NCBI GenBank assembly: GCA_031281555.1 | Contig: JAITFK010000177.1 | Coordinates: 1 to 33,636 of the forward strand | Length of the DNA: 33,636 bases | DNA from: Treponema sp. | GTDB taxonomy: Bacteria; Spirochaetota; Spirochaetia; Treponematales; Breznakiellaceae | Direction: 5' to 3' | In this document: in pieces, positions 25,467 to 33,636 of the stretch | Layout: the number at the start of each line of letters is the position of its first letter | Position numbering within the stretch: position 1 is the stretch's first letter | Notes under the pieces: generated by a model | The model's input: only the letters and a program-made list of their open reading frames with translations | Told to the model about the DNA's origin: nothing | Database searches by the model: none | Translations under genes and position numbers: made by a program

Positions 25467-26582
25467 ATGAAACTTGATCCTTTACTGAATAAAGCTGCAT
25501 ACCTTGCCAAAAAGCGTGATTATGAAGGCGCTATAAAATTACTTAAAATTGAGGAAGACCGTTATAACGGCTCATTTAAATATTACTATCTTTATGCTGT
25601 TATTTGCCTTCATGCCGGTATTTTTGTAGACGCAAAGTCCAATTTCGAGTTTGCCAGACGGATAAAGATTAATGATACTTCAACCATGCTCGGTCTTGCC
25701 GTACTTTACCTGAAACGTATGAATACTGTTCAGGCTGTGGATTATTATCTTGATGTACAGGCCTCTGATCCAAAAAATAAAATCGCTAAAAGAGCGCTGT
25801 CTGTTATTCGCAAACATTCATCCTCCGATGAACTGTCGGACTGGCTTACTCCCGAAAAGCTTGAAAAATTATTTCCTCCAATTCCCGCTCCCTTGATAAA
25901 CGCAAGGACTGCCCTTTTTGCGGTCTTGATATTTACGGCTGTTATTATTTTAACTTACGGAATTTTAGTCATTAATAGAGTTCTTCCTTCTCCTGTAAAA
26001 AAAAGCAATACACGGTATACAACAGAGTTTGTGCTTTCAGGAGAAGAACGAAAGTCTCCTGTTGAAACCGGCGGTTCTTATTCGTATATTCTCACGCGGG
26101 ATCAAGCGACAGACCTTTATGATAAGGCATTGTCTCTTTTTACATCCTACCGCGATGAAGGAGCGAAAATAATAATTAACAGGATACTTGAATCAAACGC
26201 GTCTGAAAGCCTTAAAAACAAATCACGTCTTCTTCTGTCTTACACGGAGACGCCCGGCTTTGACAATTTCAAACAGATTGACAATCCTTCATATTCGAAT
26301 GTAAAAGAAGAGCCTGTTATTTACAGGGATGTTTATGTTATTTGGAAAGGCATGGCAACTAATGTTGAAATAACAGATGATTTCTTACGGTTTGATTTTC
26401 TTGTCGGTTATGATACGCGCACTATGCTTGAAGGAATAGTTCCGGTTGTTTTTAAAAATCCTGTTCCCGTTAACCCTGAGCGTCCTCTTGAATTGCTTGG
26501 GAAAATAACTATTACGCCCTCTATGGACATAACGCTTGAAGGTGTCGCTATACATCAGTCGGGAAAACTGGAAAACAATTAA
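25467..26582 (+). CDS. Single-pass membrane protein with cytoplasmic TPRs
   Basis: The 371-residue protein has no signal peptide. Residues 1-118 contain about three TPR-like helix pairs (AAYLAKKRDYEGAIKLLKIE; the YLYAVICLHAGIFVDAKSNF segment). One membrane helix lies at 148-169 (ALFAVLIFTAVIILTYGILV). Beyond it are about 200 residues with no known domain, predicted outside the cytoplasm, including a helical part (DLYDKALSLFTSYRDEGAK) and a beta-rich end. Function is unknown. It begins six bases after the previous gene and dtd starts two bases after it, so it belongs to the same operon. Confidence 0.75.
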   Translation: MKLDPLLNKAAYLAKKRDYEGAIKLLKIEEDRYNGSFKYYYLYAVICLHAGIFVDAKSNFEFARRIKINDTSTMLGLAVLYLKRMNTVQAVDYYLDVQASDPKNKIAKRALSVIRKHSSSDELSDWLTPEKLEKLFPPIPAPLINARTALFAVLIFTAVIILTYGILVINRVLPSPVKKSNTRYTTEFVLSGEERKSPVETGGSYSYILTRDQATDLYDKALSLFTSYRDEGAKIIINRILESNASESLKNKSRLLLSYTETPGFDNFKQIDNPSYSNVKEEPVIYRDVYVIWKGMATNVEITDDFLRFDFLVGYDTRTMLEGIVPVVFKNPVPVNPERPLELLGKITITPSMDITLEGVAIHQSGKLENN

Positions 26583-26584
26583 AG

Positions 26585-27043
26585 ATGAAAGCTGTAATTC
26601 AGCGCGTTGAAGACGCTTGCGTAACTGTTGACGGCAGCGTAAAAGGAAGCATTAAAGAAGGGCTTCTTGTCTACTTAGGCGTCGCTAAAGACGATTCTGA
26701 AACCGACGCAGAATGGCTTGCTGAAAAGATTGCTTATATCCGTATTTTTGATGATCAGCAAGGAAAAATGAACCTTTCACTCAAAGATATAGTTGAAAAT
26801 AAACCTACTACCGGGGTTCTTGCCGTGTCGCAGTTCACATTGCTTGCGGACGCTCGAAAGGGAAGAAGGCCGTCATACGGGTTCGCCGCCCCGCCTGAAA
26901 AAGCGAAAAAGCTCTATGAATATTTTTTGACAAAAATCCGCGAACACGGACTTTTATGTGAAAGCGGAGAATTTCAAGCGCACATGAGGGTTAGTTATAC
27001 GAATATCGGGCCTGTTACTATTTTGCTGGATAGTAAAGATTAA
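26585..27043 (+). CDS. dtd: D-aminoacyl-tRNA deacylase
   Basis: Dtd removes D-amino acids (and glycine wrongly loaded on tRNA-Ala) from tRNA in the cytoplasm. The 152-residue protein has the family start MKAVIQRVEDACVTVDG, the active-site motif SQFTLLADARKGRRPSY (79-95 or so), and the C-terminal GPVT motif with its cis Gly-Pro. The segment before it reads SGEFQAHMRVSYTNIGPVT, where most relatives have TGxFGAxMxVxxxNDGPVT, so it departs at a few usually conserved places but keeps the key residues. It is the last gene of the four-gene operon. Its stop codon overlaps the end of the broken gene on the other strand by four bases. Confidence 0.93.
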   Translation: MKAVIQRVEDACVTVDGSVKGSIKEGLLVYLGVAKDDSETDAEWLAEKIAYIRIFDDQQGKMNLSLKDIVENKPTTGVLAVSQFTLLADARKGRRPSYGFAAPPEKAKKLYEYFLTKIREHGLLCESGEFQAHMRVSYTNIGPVTILLDSKD

Positions 27044-27718
27044 TTTGTTTTTATTTCAATAATTTTTTTAATATACCTTATGTTTGTATTATAGTTTTTA
27101 ACGGCAGGTGTTTGTGATTGTCCGGGATAAAAACGCACCAGCCGAAAGCCGACATCGCTGCTCCGGTAAGACAAGTGGCGGTTACTCCGAAAGTCTGAAT
27201 GAACGCTAGTATCCGCATAGTACCACTTGCCGCATATTCCCATTCAGCTTTCGTTGGCAAGCGGTAGCCGTTAGAATTAAAGTCGCAGGTGATATTACCG
27301 CCTGCGCCGCTATAGGCGGGAGTAAGCTCTTCTTTAATACTCAGCTTGTTACAAAAATCCAAAGCATCATACCAGTTAACATTTTCTACAGGTAGGTTGT
27401 CTTTTTTAAAAAACTTGGGTTATTTCCCATAACTTGCTGCCATTCTTTTTGCGTTACTTCGTATTTGCCTATGTAAAAATTATTTGACGTTATTGTAAGC
27501 ACGTCTTCGTACAAACCGTAATTACTGCGTATTCCGAGTGTACTGTCTTTTACGAGTACCATAGCGGGTTTTGATGACATGGAATGTATTAAAAAAATAA
27601 CTAATAACATTGCTAAAGCTGCCATTATTATCACATTGCGTTTTGTGTTTTTGTTATTTTTGGCGGCGTTGTTAAGGGTTATGAGTTTTTTAAGTACGGC
27701 GGTAAACATGGACTTCAT
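27040..27718 (-). pseudogene. Broken formylglycine-generating-enzyme (SUMF1)-like membrane protein gene
   Basis: Three reading frames on the minus strand together give one SUMF1-like protein. Frame one (27718-27386) has a membrane anchor (NVIIMAALAMLLVIFLIHSM) and the family start FYIGKYEVTQKEWQQVMGNNPSF. At the T6A6 tract (27402-27413) one base appears lost, and frame two continues with NLPVENVNWYDALDFCNKLS, then GYRLPTKAEWEYAASG. At about 27221-27230 the sequence jumps to frame three, WYYADTSVHSDFRSNRHLS then GFRLVRF. In normal members about 100 residues (with the GNVWEW motif and RGGSW) lie between these points, so roughly 300 bases are deleted. It is clearly inactive. Many SUMF1-like proteins are not true sulfatase activators, so the original role is open. 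Confidence 0.88.
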
Positions 27719-27759
27719 GCGGGTTTTCTATTGTAGAGCTTAATTACTCCTATTACTTT

Positions 27760-28259
27760 ATGCCTAATGCGGCGGATATAGCGAAAATTCTTGCGGAATG
27801 CAGAGAAAAGCTTACTTTTTCGATAAAAGCCCACAAAACGCTTAAACATGAGGTTAATCTTTCTTTGTGGGAAGGGGATGCGAATACTTTTCTAATGGCT
27901 ATTAAACCTATGATTGGGACGAAGCGGTTTGAGACGGTTTTATTTCAGTTTCTCAATTCCTTCTATAAAATTCACATAAAAAACACGTGCGCTGAGCGAT
28001 GCGATGCGTACATTCACATCTTCGACCCCGGCAATGCCGACCCCCTGAAAAAACGTTTAAATTGAAAATAATGCGTTATGGGAAAATATTTCGAACATCA
28101 ACATTACGGGATGTATTTTTCCGGTATTTTAATCAAATTTCAACGGTTTTAGCCCTAACGCCTGAGAAAAAACTTGCTGAAATGAACCGTATTATAGAAC
28201 AACTTTCCAAAAATTGTTATAATATCTTCTATTATGTTCATTCAAAAAATCCACGATAA
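27760..28259 (+). pseudogene. Probable decayed ORF of unknown function
   Basis: An open frame from ATG 27760 to TGA 28065 (101 residues, MPNAADIAKILAECREKLTF to ADPLKKRLN) is followed in another frame by a protein-like stretch to 28259 (KIMRYGKIFRTSTLRDVFF, then LTPEKKLAEMNRIIEQLSKN). The frames meet near the A6 run at 28048-28053, so a one- or two-base change there could have split a gene of about 165 codons. I recognise no family. The 3' end runs 26 bases into the beta-mannosidase gene and across its promoter, which also argues against an active gene. No ribosome-binding site is clear. If this is not coding, then 27719-28233 is a 515-base stretch with only the mannosidase promoter at its end. 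Confidence 0.35.
28215..28223 (+). promoter_or_regulatory. Extended -10 promoter of the beta-mannosidase gene
   Basis: TGTTATAAT, identical to the box before tamB, ends ten bases before ATG 28234. No ribosome-binding site lies between, so the leader would be only about four bases. No strong -35 hexamer is seen. Confidence 0.5.
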
Positions 28260-30720
28260 CTGGAAAATGCGAAAGCTTCCCGACAGCCGGTTTTTCCCTG
28301 CAAAAGTGCCGGGTTCCGTTTACAATGATCTTCTTGTAAATAAACAGATGGAAGATCCGTTTTACCGTGACAACGAAGATAAAGCTTTTGTCTTAATGGA
28401 AAACGATTACGAATACCGCACGGAATTTTCCGTTTCGCAAAAAATGCTCGGTATGGACAAGGTTCTTCTGCGCTGTGAAGGGCTGGATACAATTGCGGAT
28501 ATTATTCTGAATAACAAAACGATTGCCTATACGAAAAATATGCACAGGATTTGGGAGTTTGACGTTTCGGGAATTTTAAAGAAAGAGAAAAATGAATTGA
28601 AAATTATTTTTCATTCGCCAATAAAATACTTACAGGAAGCGCATAAAAAACTTTATTTGGACGGCTCAGGTGAATGTCTTAACGGGTTTCCTCATCTCAG
28701 AAAAGCCCACTGTATGTTTGGCTGGGACTGGGGGCCTCGTCTTCCCGATGCGGGTATATGGCGGGACATCAGTCTCGCGGGTATTCGCACGGCCCGCATT
28801 GATAATGTGTACATAACGCAGATGCATAAAAAGGAAACAGTAGAACTTGATGTTTCCGTTATAATTGACAGCGTTTCACAAACGCTGAAAAGTACGCAGC
28901 GTTCAGGAGCCGCAGATTATTCATGGAAAATTAACATAACGGATCCTAAAGGTAAAACCGTATTCTTTGTTAAATCACCTAACGACAAAACAACAAAACG
29001 CATTGTTATTAACACTCCTGAGCTTTGGTGGCCAAACGGTTACGGCTCGCAGCCGCTTTATACTGTAGAAGTTATTCTGCTAAACCCGAAAGGAGCGGAG
29101 CTTGACAGTTGGAAACGCAGGATAGGGCTTCGCACTATGACTGTCAAACGGCAAAAGGACAAATGGGGTGAAAGTTTCGCTATACAGGTAAACGGGATAG
29201 AAATTTTCGCTATGGGAGCGGATTATATTCCGGAAGATAATGTTCTAAGCCGTGTTAACGCTAAACGTACAAGGAAACTTCTTGAACAGTGCAAAAATGC
29301 CAACTTCAATTCAATAAGAGTGTGGGGCGGCGGTTATTATCCTGACGATTATTTTTACGATATTTGCGATGAGCTTGGCCTTGTTGTCTGGCAGGATTTT
29401 ATGTTCGCCTGCGCTGTTTACGATCTTAACGATGAGTTTGATCAAAATATCAGAGCTGAGTTAGCTGACAATATCAAACGCATACGGCATCACGCCAGTC
29501 TCGGGCTTTGGTGCGGTAACAATGAAATGGAAATGTTTGCGGATCTGATGCGCTGGGTTAACAATCCCAAGCAAAAAGCCGACTACATCAAAATGTACGA
29601 GTATATTTTCCCACAGGTACTTAAAGAACATGATCCGAATACTTTCTACTGGCCTGCCAGTCCTTCATCAGGCGGCAATTTTGACGCTCCCAATGATCCG
29701 AACAGGGGAGACGTTCACTATTGGGATATATGGCACGGCGACAAGCCTTTTTCCGAATACCGCAAGTTTTTTTTCCGTTACGTGTCGGAATTCGGTTTTC
29801 AATCTTTTCCCGCTGTTAAAACCATTGAAAGTTTTACCTTGCCTGAGGACAGAAACATTTTTTCCTATGTAATGGAACGTCATCAGAGGAATAACTCAGC
29901 TAACGGTAAAATTATGAATTATATGTATCAGACATTCCTGTATCCCAATAATTTTGACACCCTTGTTTACGCTTCGCAGCTTTTACAGGCGGAAGCCTTG
30001 AAGTATGGGGTAGAACATTTCCGCCGTAACAGAGGAAGGTGCATGGGAGCGCTTTACTGGCAGCTTAACGACTGCTGGCCTGTAGCATCGTGGGCTTCTA
30101 TCGACTACTTCTTCCGCTGGAAGGCACTGCACTATTACGCGAAACGTTTTTTTCAGCCGTTGATGATCTCCTGCCATGAGGAAGGACTGCTTACCCAGAA
30201 CCCCAACGCCAATCATCAGCCGCAGATAAAGGCCGCTATTGAGAAAAGTTTCCGCCTTTCGGTTGCGAACGAAACTACCGAAGAAAAGAAAGTTACCGTA
30301 AAATGGGAAATACGTGATAAAAAGGCGGGCGTTATAAAGGAAAAAACCATACCCGTAAAAGTTAAAGCTCTTTCTTCCTTGTGGCTTGATAAAGTATCGG
30401 TTCCCGAAATAAAAATCAACGATGAGTATTTAAGTTATCATCTGTACGATGGGAATACGCTTGTTTCGGAAGGGACAGTTATCTTCTCTCTTCCGAAATA
30501 TTTCCATTGGGAAGACCCAAAACTGCGTTACACGGTAAACGGCGATACAATTACCGTAAAAGCTTCGTCTTACGCTAAAAGCGTTGAGATACAAAACCGT
30601 AATCAGGACATTGTGTTATCTGACAATTATTTTGACATGAACGCCGGTGAAAAGAAGGTTAAGATTTTAAGCGGAAAGCCGGGTAACTTAAAACTTAGAA
30701 GTGTTTGGGATATAAAATAG
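28234..30720 (+). CDS. Beta-mannosidase (glycoside hydrolase family 2)
   Basis: This 828-residue enzyme should release terminal beta-linked mannose from mannan oligosaccharides. It has no signal peptide, so it acts in the cytoplasm on imported sugars. The N-terminal sugar-binding domain shows WKMRKLPDSRFFPAKVPGSV and the beta-mannosidase signature MFGWDWGPRLPDAGIWRDI (about 161-179). The catalytic barrel has GGGYYPDDYFYDICDELG, the acid/base Glu431 in LWCGNNEME, and the nucleophile Glu519 in YVSEFGFQSFP. The ALYWQLNDCWPVASWASIDY segment is typical of this subfamily and separates it from beta-galactosidases and glucuronidases. ATG 28234 matches the family N-terminus. The AsmA-like gene follows after ten bases, a surprising operon partner. 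Confidence 0.95.
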   Translation: MFIQKIHDNWKMRKLPDSRFFPAKVPGSVYNDLLVNKQMEDPFYRDNEDKAFVLMENDYEYRTEFSVSQKMLGMDKVLLRCEGLDTIADIILNNKTIAYTKNMHRIWEFDVSGILKKEKNELKIIFHSPIKYLQEAHKKLYLDGSGECLNGFPHLRKAHCMFGWDWGPRLPDAGIWRDISLAGIRTARIDNVYITQMHKKETVELDVSVIIDSVSQTLKSTQRSGAADYSWKINITDPKGKTVFFVKSPNDKTTKRIVINTPELWWPNGYGSQPLYTVEVILLNPKGAELDSWKRRIGLRTMTVKRQKDKWGESFAIQVNGIEIFAMGADYIPEDNVLSRVNAKRTRKLLEQCKNANFNSIRVWGGGYYPDDYFYDICDELGLVVWQDFMFACAVYDLNDEFDQNIRAELADNIKRIRHHASLGLWCGNNEMEMFADLMRWVNNPKQKADYIKMYEYIFPQVLKEHDPNTFYWPASPSSGGNFDAPNDPNRGDVHYWDIWHGDKPFSEYRKFFFRYVSEFGFQSFPAVKTIESFTLPEDRNIFSYVMERHQRNNSANGKIMNYMYQTFLYPNNFDTLVYASQLLQAEALKYGVEHFRRNRGRCMGALYWQLNDCWPVASWASIDYFFRWKALHYYAKRFFQPLMISCHEEGLLTQNPNANHQPQIKAAIEKSFRLSVANETTEEKKVTVKWEIRDKKAGVIKEKTIPVKVKALSSLWLDKVSVPEIKINDEYLSYHLYDGNTLVSEGTVIFSLPKYFHWEDPKLRYTVNGDTITVKASSYAKSVEIQNRNQDIVLSDNYFDMNAGEKKVKILSGKPGNLKLRSVWDIK

Positions 30721-30730
30721 GAACTTAATA

Positions 30731-33505
30731 ATGAAGGTATTAAAAAGAATACTGATAATAGTTTCGATTACGGTAGCGGCGATATTTTTGATATTGTTGG
30801 TTACGCCCGTTCTGTTCAAAGGGAAAATCCTTGAGATTGCAAAAAAAGAATTAAACAATATGTTAACAGCGAAAGTTGATTTCTCGGATGTCAAGTTATC
30901 TTTTATCCGAAATTTTCCTGACGCATATATCGCTTTGGAAGATTTGACGGTAACAGGTACCGGTGAGTTTGAAGATGAAACACTGGTGTCGTTTAAAAGT
31001 CTCAGTGTAACGGTTAACATCATGAGCGTTATCAGAATGAACAATATAAAGGTAAGATCGGTGCTTCTCGACAAAGTGGAAGTATCCGCTCGCATATTGG
31101 AAAACAGCAAGGCAAACTGGGATATTGTGAAATCCGGCGATAATGCGGCGGCTTCTTCTGCCAAAGTTGCTCCCGAAAAAGTTGACAAAGGTAAAGATAC
31201 AGCTGCTTCAACATTCAAGGTAGCTTTAAAAAAATTCGAGATACGTGACGCCAACATTTCCTTTCGCGATGATTTAAACAAGATGACAGCGACAGCGAAT
31301 GACCTCAATTTTTTACTGCGAGGCGATATGTCGCTTGACAATGCCGACCTTGACATGAAATTGGATATTGCCGATGTTAATTTCTGGATGAACGGTATTC
31401 GCATGTTAAAAAACGCTCGTGTCGGTCTTGTTTCGGAAGTTGCAGCCGATCTTAAAAACATGGGATTCACCCTAAAAGAGAATCAGTTCAATCTGAACGA
31501 AATTATTTTGAAATTCGCTGGTTCAATACAAATACCGGGCGACATCAACGTTGACATGACGTTTGCCACAGAAAAAACGGATTTTAAAAGCGTGTTGTCG
31601 CTTATTCCGGCTATCTATATGAAGGATTTTGAATCTATAACGACGACAGGCAGTTTCACCCTCTCAGGAGATGTAAAAGGCACTTACAGCAATGAACAAA
31701 TGCCCAGCGCCGGGGTAAATCTTACAGTTGATAATGCCATGTTTAAGTATCCGGTCCTGCCTAAGTCGGTAAACAATATCAACATTGCGGTTAAAGCGTT
31801 TTATGACGGAGTTGTGTTCGATAAAACAACGCTTGATGTAGACAAGTTTCATTTCGAGATGGCGGGTAACCCGTTCGATACTGAGGTGCATGTAAAGACG
31901 CCTGAAAGCGACATGCAGATAGCGGCAAAGTTTGCAGGCAGGATAGATTTTAATTCCCTCGCCGATATTGTTCCGTTAGACGACATCATTCTTAAAGGCT
32001 TACTGGAATGCGATCTGGCGCTTGCGGGACGAATGTCAACTCTGGAAAACGAGCGGTACGAAGACTTTGATGCCGGAGGTATGCTGAAACTCAGCGGCGT
32101 AAATTTTGAAAGTCCCGATTTTCCTCAAGCGGTAAAAATATCAACCACGCAGCTTAATTTTACGCCGAAAAAAGTTGACCTTGCCGCCTTCGACGCTGTT
32201 ATTGGAAACACGGATATTGCACTGAACGGTACGCTTGAGAATTTCATATCCTTTGTTTTAAAAGGCGGCACTGTACAAGGTAAACTCAATCTGAAATCAA
32301 ACAAAATTGATCTTAATGAATTTATGACTGGAGAAAAGGCCGAAGAAACAGCCGAAGTTCCCGCCGATACCTCACCGTTGACGATTATCGAAGTACCCAA
32401 GAACATCGACTTTGCGATGAATGTCAACATCGGTAATATACTTTTTGACAAGTTAAGCATCACCAACACCGTCGGTATGTTGTTGGTAAAGGATGGCAAA
32501 CTGCAGATGCAGAATCTCGCGATGAATCTGCTGGAAGGAAGCATGGCGCTTTCAGGCGAGTATAATACGCAGGATATCAAGGTTCCGTTTATTAACCTCG
32601 GCATGGACATCAAACAGTTCGACATTACATCGGCGCTTTCATCGTTTTCATTACTCGAAAAAATACTGCCAAATCCGCAGAACTACGCGGGAAAGGTGTC
32701 GGCAAATCTTACCTTGAACAGTATTCTGGACGAACATCTGGGTCCTGTATTGAATACAGTGGCTTCTAAAGGCACGGTGCAGACGCATAACGTAGAAATA
32801 CGAAACTCCGAGCTGTTCGGCGCGTTTGCCAATCTGTTAAAAAACGAAGCGTGGCGGACTCCTGTCCTGAACAATCTTAATATCAAATACGAAATTAAGG
32901 ACGGACAGTTAATGGTTGAGCCAATACAGATGAACATTTCACGGGCAAAACTTGAGCTTTCAGGCAGTCAGGGACTCGATATGACGCTGAATTACAAGGT
33001 AAATACATCAGTACCTGTTTCAACAATCGGTTCAGGAGCGACTGATCTTTTAAGCAAGATTCCCGGAGGTTCAAACATCAAAGAATTAACGGTAACGGGA
33101 CTGATGGGAGGCATGGCTTCAAGCCCCAGCGTAAGCCTCAGCGCTGCTGATATGACGGGTAACGTTGTGACAAGCGTTACCGAAGGGGTAAAAGGGCAGG
33201 CGAGAGAAGAGATCGATAAACAGGCCGCCGCCATTATGGCTGATGCCGAAAAACAGGCTGAAAATATCCGTAATACCGCAAAACAGACCGCCGACAAATT
33301 ACGCAATGAAGCTAACGCCGCTGCTGATAAACTTGAAAAAGACGCCAATTCGCCAATTGAAAAGATTGCGGCTAAGGTGGCGGCTGATAAACTTCGCAAT
33401 GAAGGCGAAGCTAACGCTGTTAAGGTAGAGCAGGAGGCTGAAAGACAAGTCACAGCCATTATGGATACCGCAAGAAAGAAAGCTGATAGTACAAAAAGCA
33501 ATTAA
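30731..33505 (+). CDS. AsmA-like membrane-anchored protein, Bacteroidetes type
   Basis: AsmA-like proteins are anchored in the inner membrane and reach into the periplasm; they affect outer membrane lipid and protein balance. This 924-residue protein has an N-terminal anchor (RILIIVSITVAAIFLILLV, 6-24), then LFKGKILEIAKKELNNMLTA and VDFSDVKLSFIRNFPDAYI, the typical start of AsmA family members in Bacteroidetes, then long beta-rich sequence. Residues about 820-924 are a charged Ala/Lys/Glu-rich helical tail with repeated ADKLRNEA-type segments, also known from Bacteroidetes relatives. AGGA lies eight bases before the ATG. It differs from the TamB-like gene at 2125 in this window, which has the TamB C-terminal domain. 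The context suggests an operon with beta-mannosidase. Confidence 0.85.
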   Translation: MKVLKRILIIVSITVAAIFLILLVTPVLFKGKILEIAKKELNNMLTAKVDFSDVKLSFIRNFPDAYIALEDLTVTGTGEFEDETLVSFKSLSVTVNIMSVIRMNNIKVRSVLLDKVEVSARILENSKANWDIVKSGDNAAASSAKVAPEKVDKGKDTAASTFKVALKKFEIRDANISFRDDLNKMTATANDLNFLLRGDMSLDNADLDMKLDIADVNFWMNGIRMLKNARVGLVSEVAADLKNMGFTLKENQFNLNEIILKFAGSIQIPGDINVDMTFATEKTDFKSVLSLIPAIYMKDFESITTTGSFTLSGDVKGTYSNEQMPSAGVNLTVDNAMFKYPVLPKSVNNINIAVKAFYDGVVFDKTTLDVDKFHFEMAGNPFDTEVHVKTPESDMQIAAKFAGRIDFNSLADIVPLDDIILKGLLECDLALAGRMSTLENERYEDFDAGGMLKLSGVNFESPDFPQAVKISTTQLNFTPKKVDLAAFDAVIGNTDIALNGTLENFISFVLKGGTVQGKLNLKSNKIDLNEFMTGEKAEETAEVPADTSPLTIIEVPKNIDFAMNVNIGNILFDKLSITNTVGMLLVKDGKLQMQNLAMNLLEGSMALSGEYNTQDIKVPFINLGMDIKQFDITSALSSFSLLEKILPNPQNYAGKVSANLTLNSILDEHLGPVLNTVASKGTVQTHNVEIRNSELFGAFANLLKNEAWRTPVLNNLNIKYEIKDGQLMVEPIQMNISRAKLELSGSQGLDMTLNYKVNTSVPVSTIGSGATDLLSKIPGGSNIKELTVTGLMGGMASSPSVSLSAADMTGNVVTSVTEGVKGQAREEIDKQAAAIMADAEKQAENIRNTAKQTADKLRNEANAAADKLEKDANSPIEKIAAKVAADKLRNEGEANAVKVEQEAERQVTAIMDTARKKADSTKSN

Positions 33506-33550
33506 GCATGTATTGCCCCAAATCCTCAGGCTTGTTAAAATAGACTTATC

Positions 33551-33571
33551 AGGAAACCCGCTTGGTTCCCT
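33551..33571 (+). terminator. Weak hairpin after the AsmA-like gene
   Basis: AGGAAACC and GGTTCCCT pair over eight positions with one mismatch around a five-base loop (CGCTT). No T-run follows, so it is only a possible terminator or attenuator between the AsmA-like gene and the last gene of the window. The remainder of 33506-33600 shows only the AGAGGA ribosome-binding site. Confidence 0.3.
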
Positions 33572-33600
33572 CATAAAATACCGTGCTTTAAGAGGAAATA

Positions 33601-33636
33601 ATGCAATCACTTGGCATAAATATCGGCTCAACAAGT
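33601..33636 (+). CDS. Start of a BadF/BadG-type ATPase gene (2-hydroxyacyl-CoA dehydratase activator-like), cut by window end
   Basis: Only 12 codons are visible: MQSLGINIGSTS. The GINIGSTS pattern is the first phosphate-binding loop of ASKHA-fold ATPases of the BadF/BadG/BcrA/BcrD family (usual form GIDxGSTSTK). Those proteins activate 2-hydroxyacyl-CoA dehydratases or benzoyl-CoA reductases with an iron-sulfur cluster and ATP. A good ribosome-binding site (AGAGGA) stands five bases before the ATG. With so little sequence, a related sugar-kinase-like ATPase cannot be excluded. Confidence 0.6.
   Translation, partial: MQSLGINIGSTS

Noticed and set aside
30688-31470. Minus-strand 260-codon ORF opposite the AsmA-like gene
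   Set aside because: The plus-strand gene has a clear ribosome-binding site, membrane anchor and family pattern. The antisense frame has low-complexity Ser/Phe/Leu content typical of a shadow.
32992-33501. Minus-strand 169-codon ORF rich in Ala, Ser and Leu
   Set aside because: It is the antisense of the Ala/Lys/Glu-rich helical tail of the AsmA-like protein, which naturally gives such a frame.

Overview
The window looks like a chromosome segment of a spirochaete close to Treponema (possibly a gut or termite-gut type). Three things point there: the gene order tamB-like / bamA / skp / mutS, which I know from treponemes; a very long TPR-type GreA of about 920 residues, a form known in Treponema and Borrelia; and several small exported TPR or beta-rich proteins. 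The DNA is moderately AT-rich and densely coded. I see no rRNA, tRNA, CRISPR array, prophage or intact insertion sequence.

Layout. 1-774 is the 3' part of NAD-dependent DNA ligase. It converges on an exported protein of unknown function and a divergent thymidylate kinase (771-2004, minus strand). 2125-13648 is a plus-strand run: TamB-like protein, BamA with a repeat-expanded N-terminus, Skp/OmpH, MutS and ComF. 13649-13813 holds three stem-loops packed between converging genes. 13814-15678 (minus) has a uracil permease and a LysM lipoprotein. pyrC (15886-17214, plus) overlaps tail to tail with a minus-strand group (17198-22750): a TPR protein, the giant GreA and a membrane VWA protein. Divergent from that group is rpe, followed by an exported TPR protein, an exported beta-rich protein, a membrane TPR protein and dtd (22819-27043). 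27040-28259 is a patch of decayed genes (a broken formylglycine-enzyme-like gene and a broken unknown ORF). Then come a GH2 beta-mannosidase and an AsmA-like protein that resembles Bacteroidetes versions, and finally the first 12 codons of a BadF/BadG-type ATPase gene.

How the genes fit together. The tamB-bamA-skp block builds the outer membrane: Skp chaperones proteins, BamA inserts barrels, and TamB-like proteins bridge the periplasm. mutS and ligA serve DNA repair and replication, tmk, uraA and pyrC serve pyrimidine supply, and rpe serves the pentose phosphate pathway. The GreA operon acts on RNA polymerase.

The most interesting signals are: (i) 12 tandem 13-residue units before POTRA1 of BamA that seem to have grown out of the ancestral pre-POTRA segment; (ii) a Mfd/CarD-like RNA-polymerase-binding motif in the middle of the long GreA; (iii) promoters whose -10 boxes lie 6-7 bases from the start codon (pyrC, rpe, the TPR gene at 23542), implying leaderless mRNAs, including a back-to-back promoter pair sharing one -35 box; (iv) a thymidylate kinase with Thr in place of the P-loop Lys; (v) the three-stem-loop intergenic element; and (vi) the decaying region with a probable Bacteroidetes-derived gene beside it. 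All of this is read by eye; no database search was possible.
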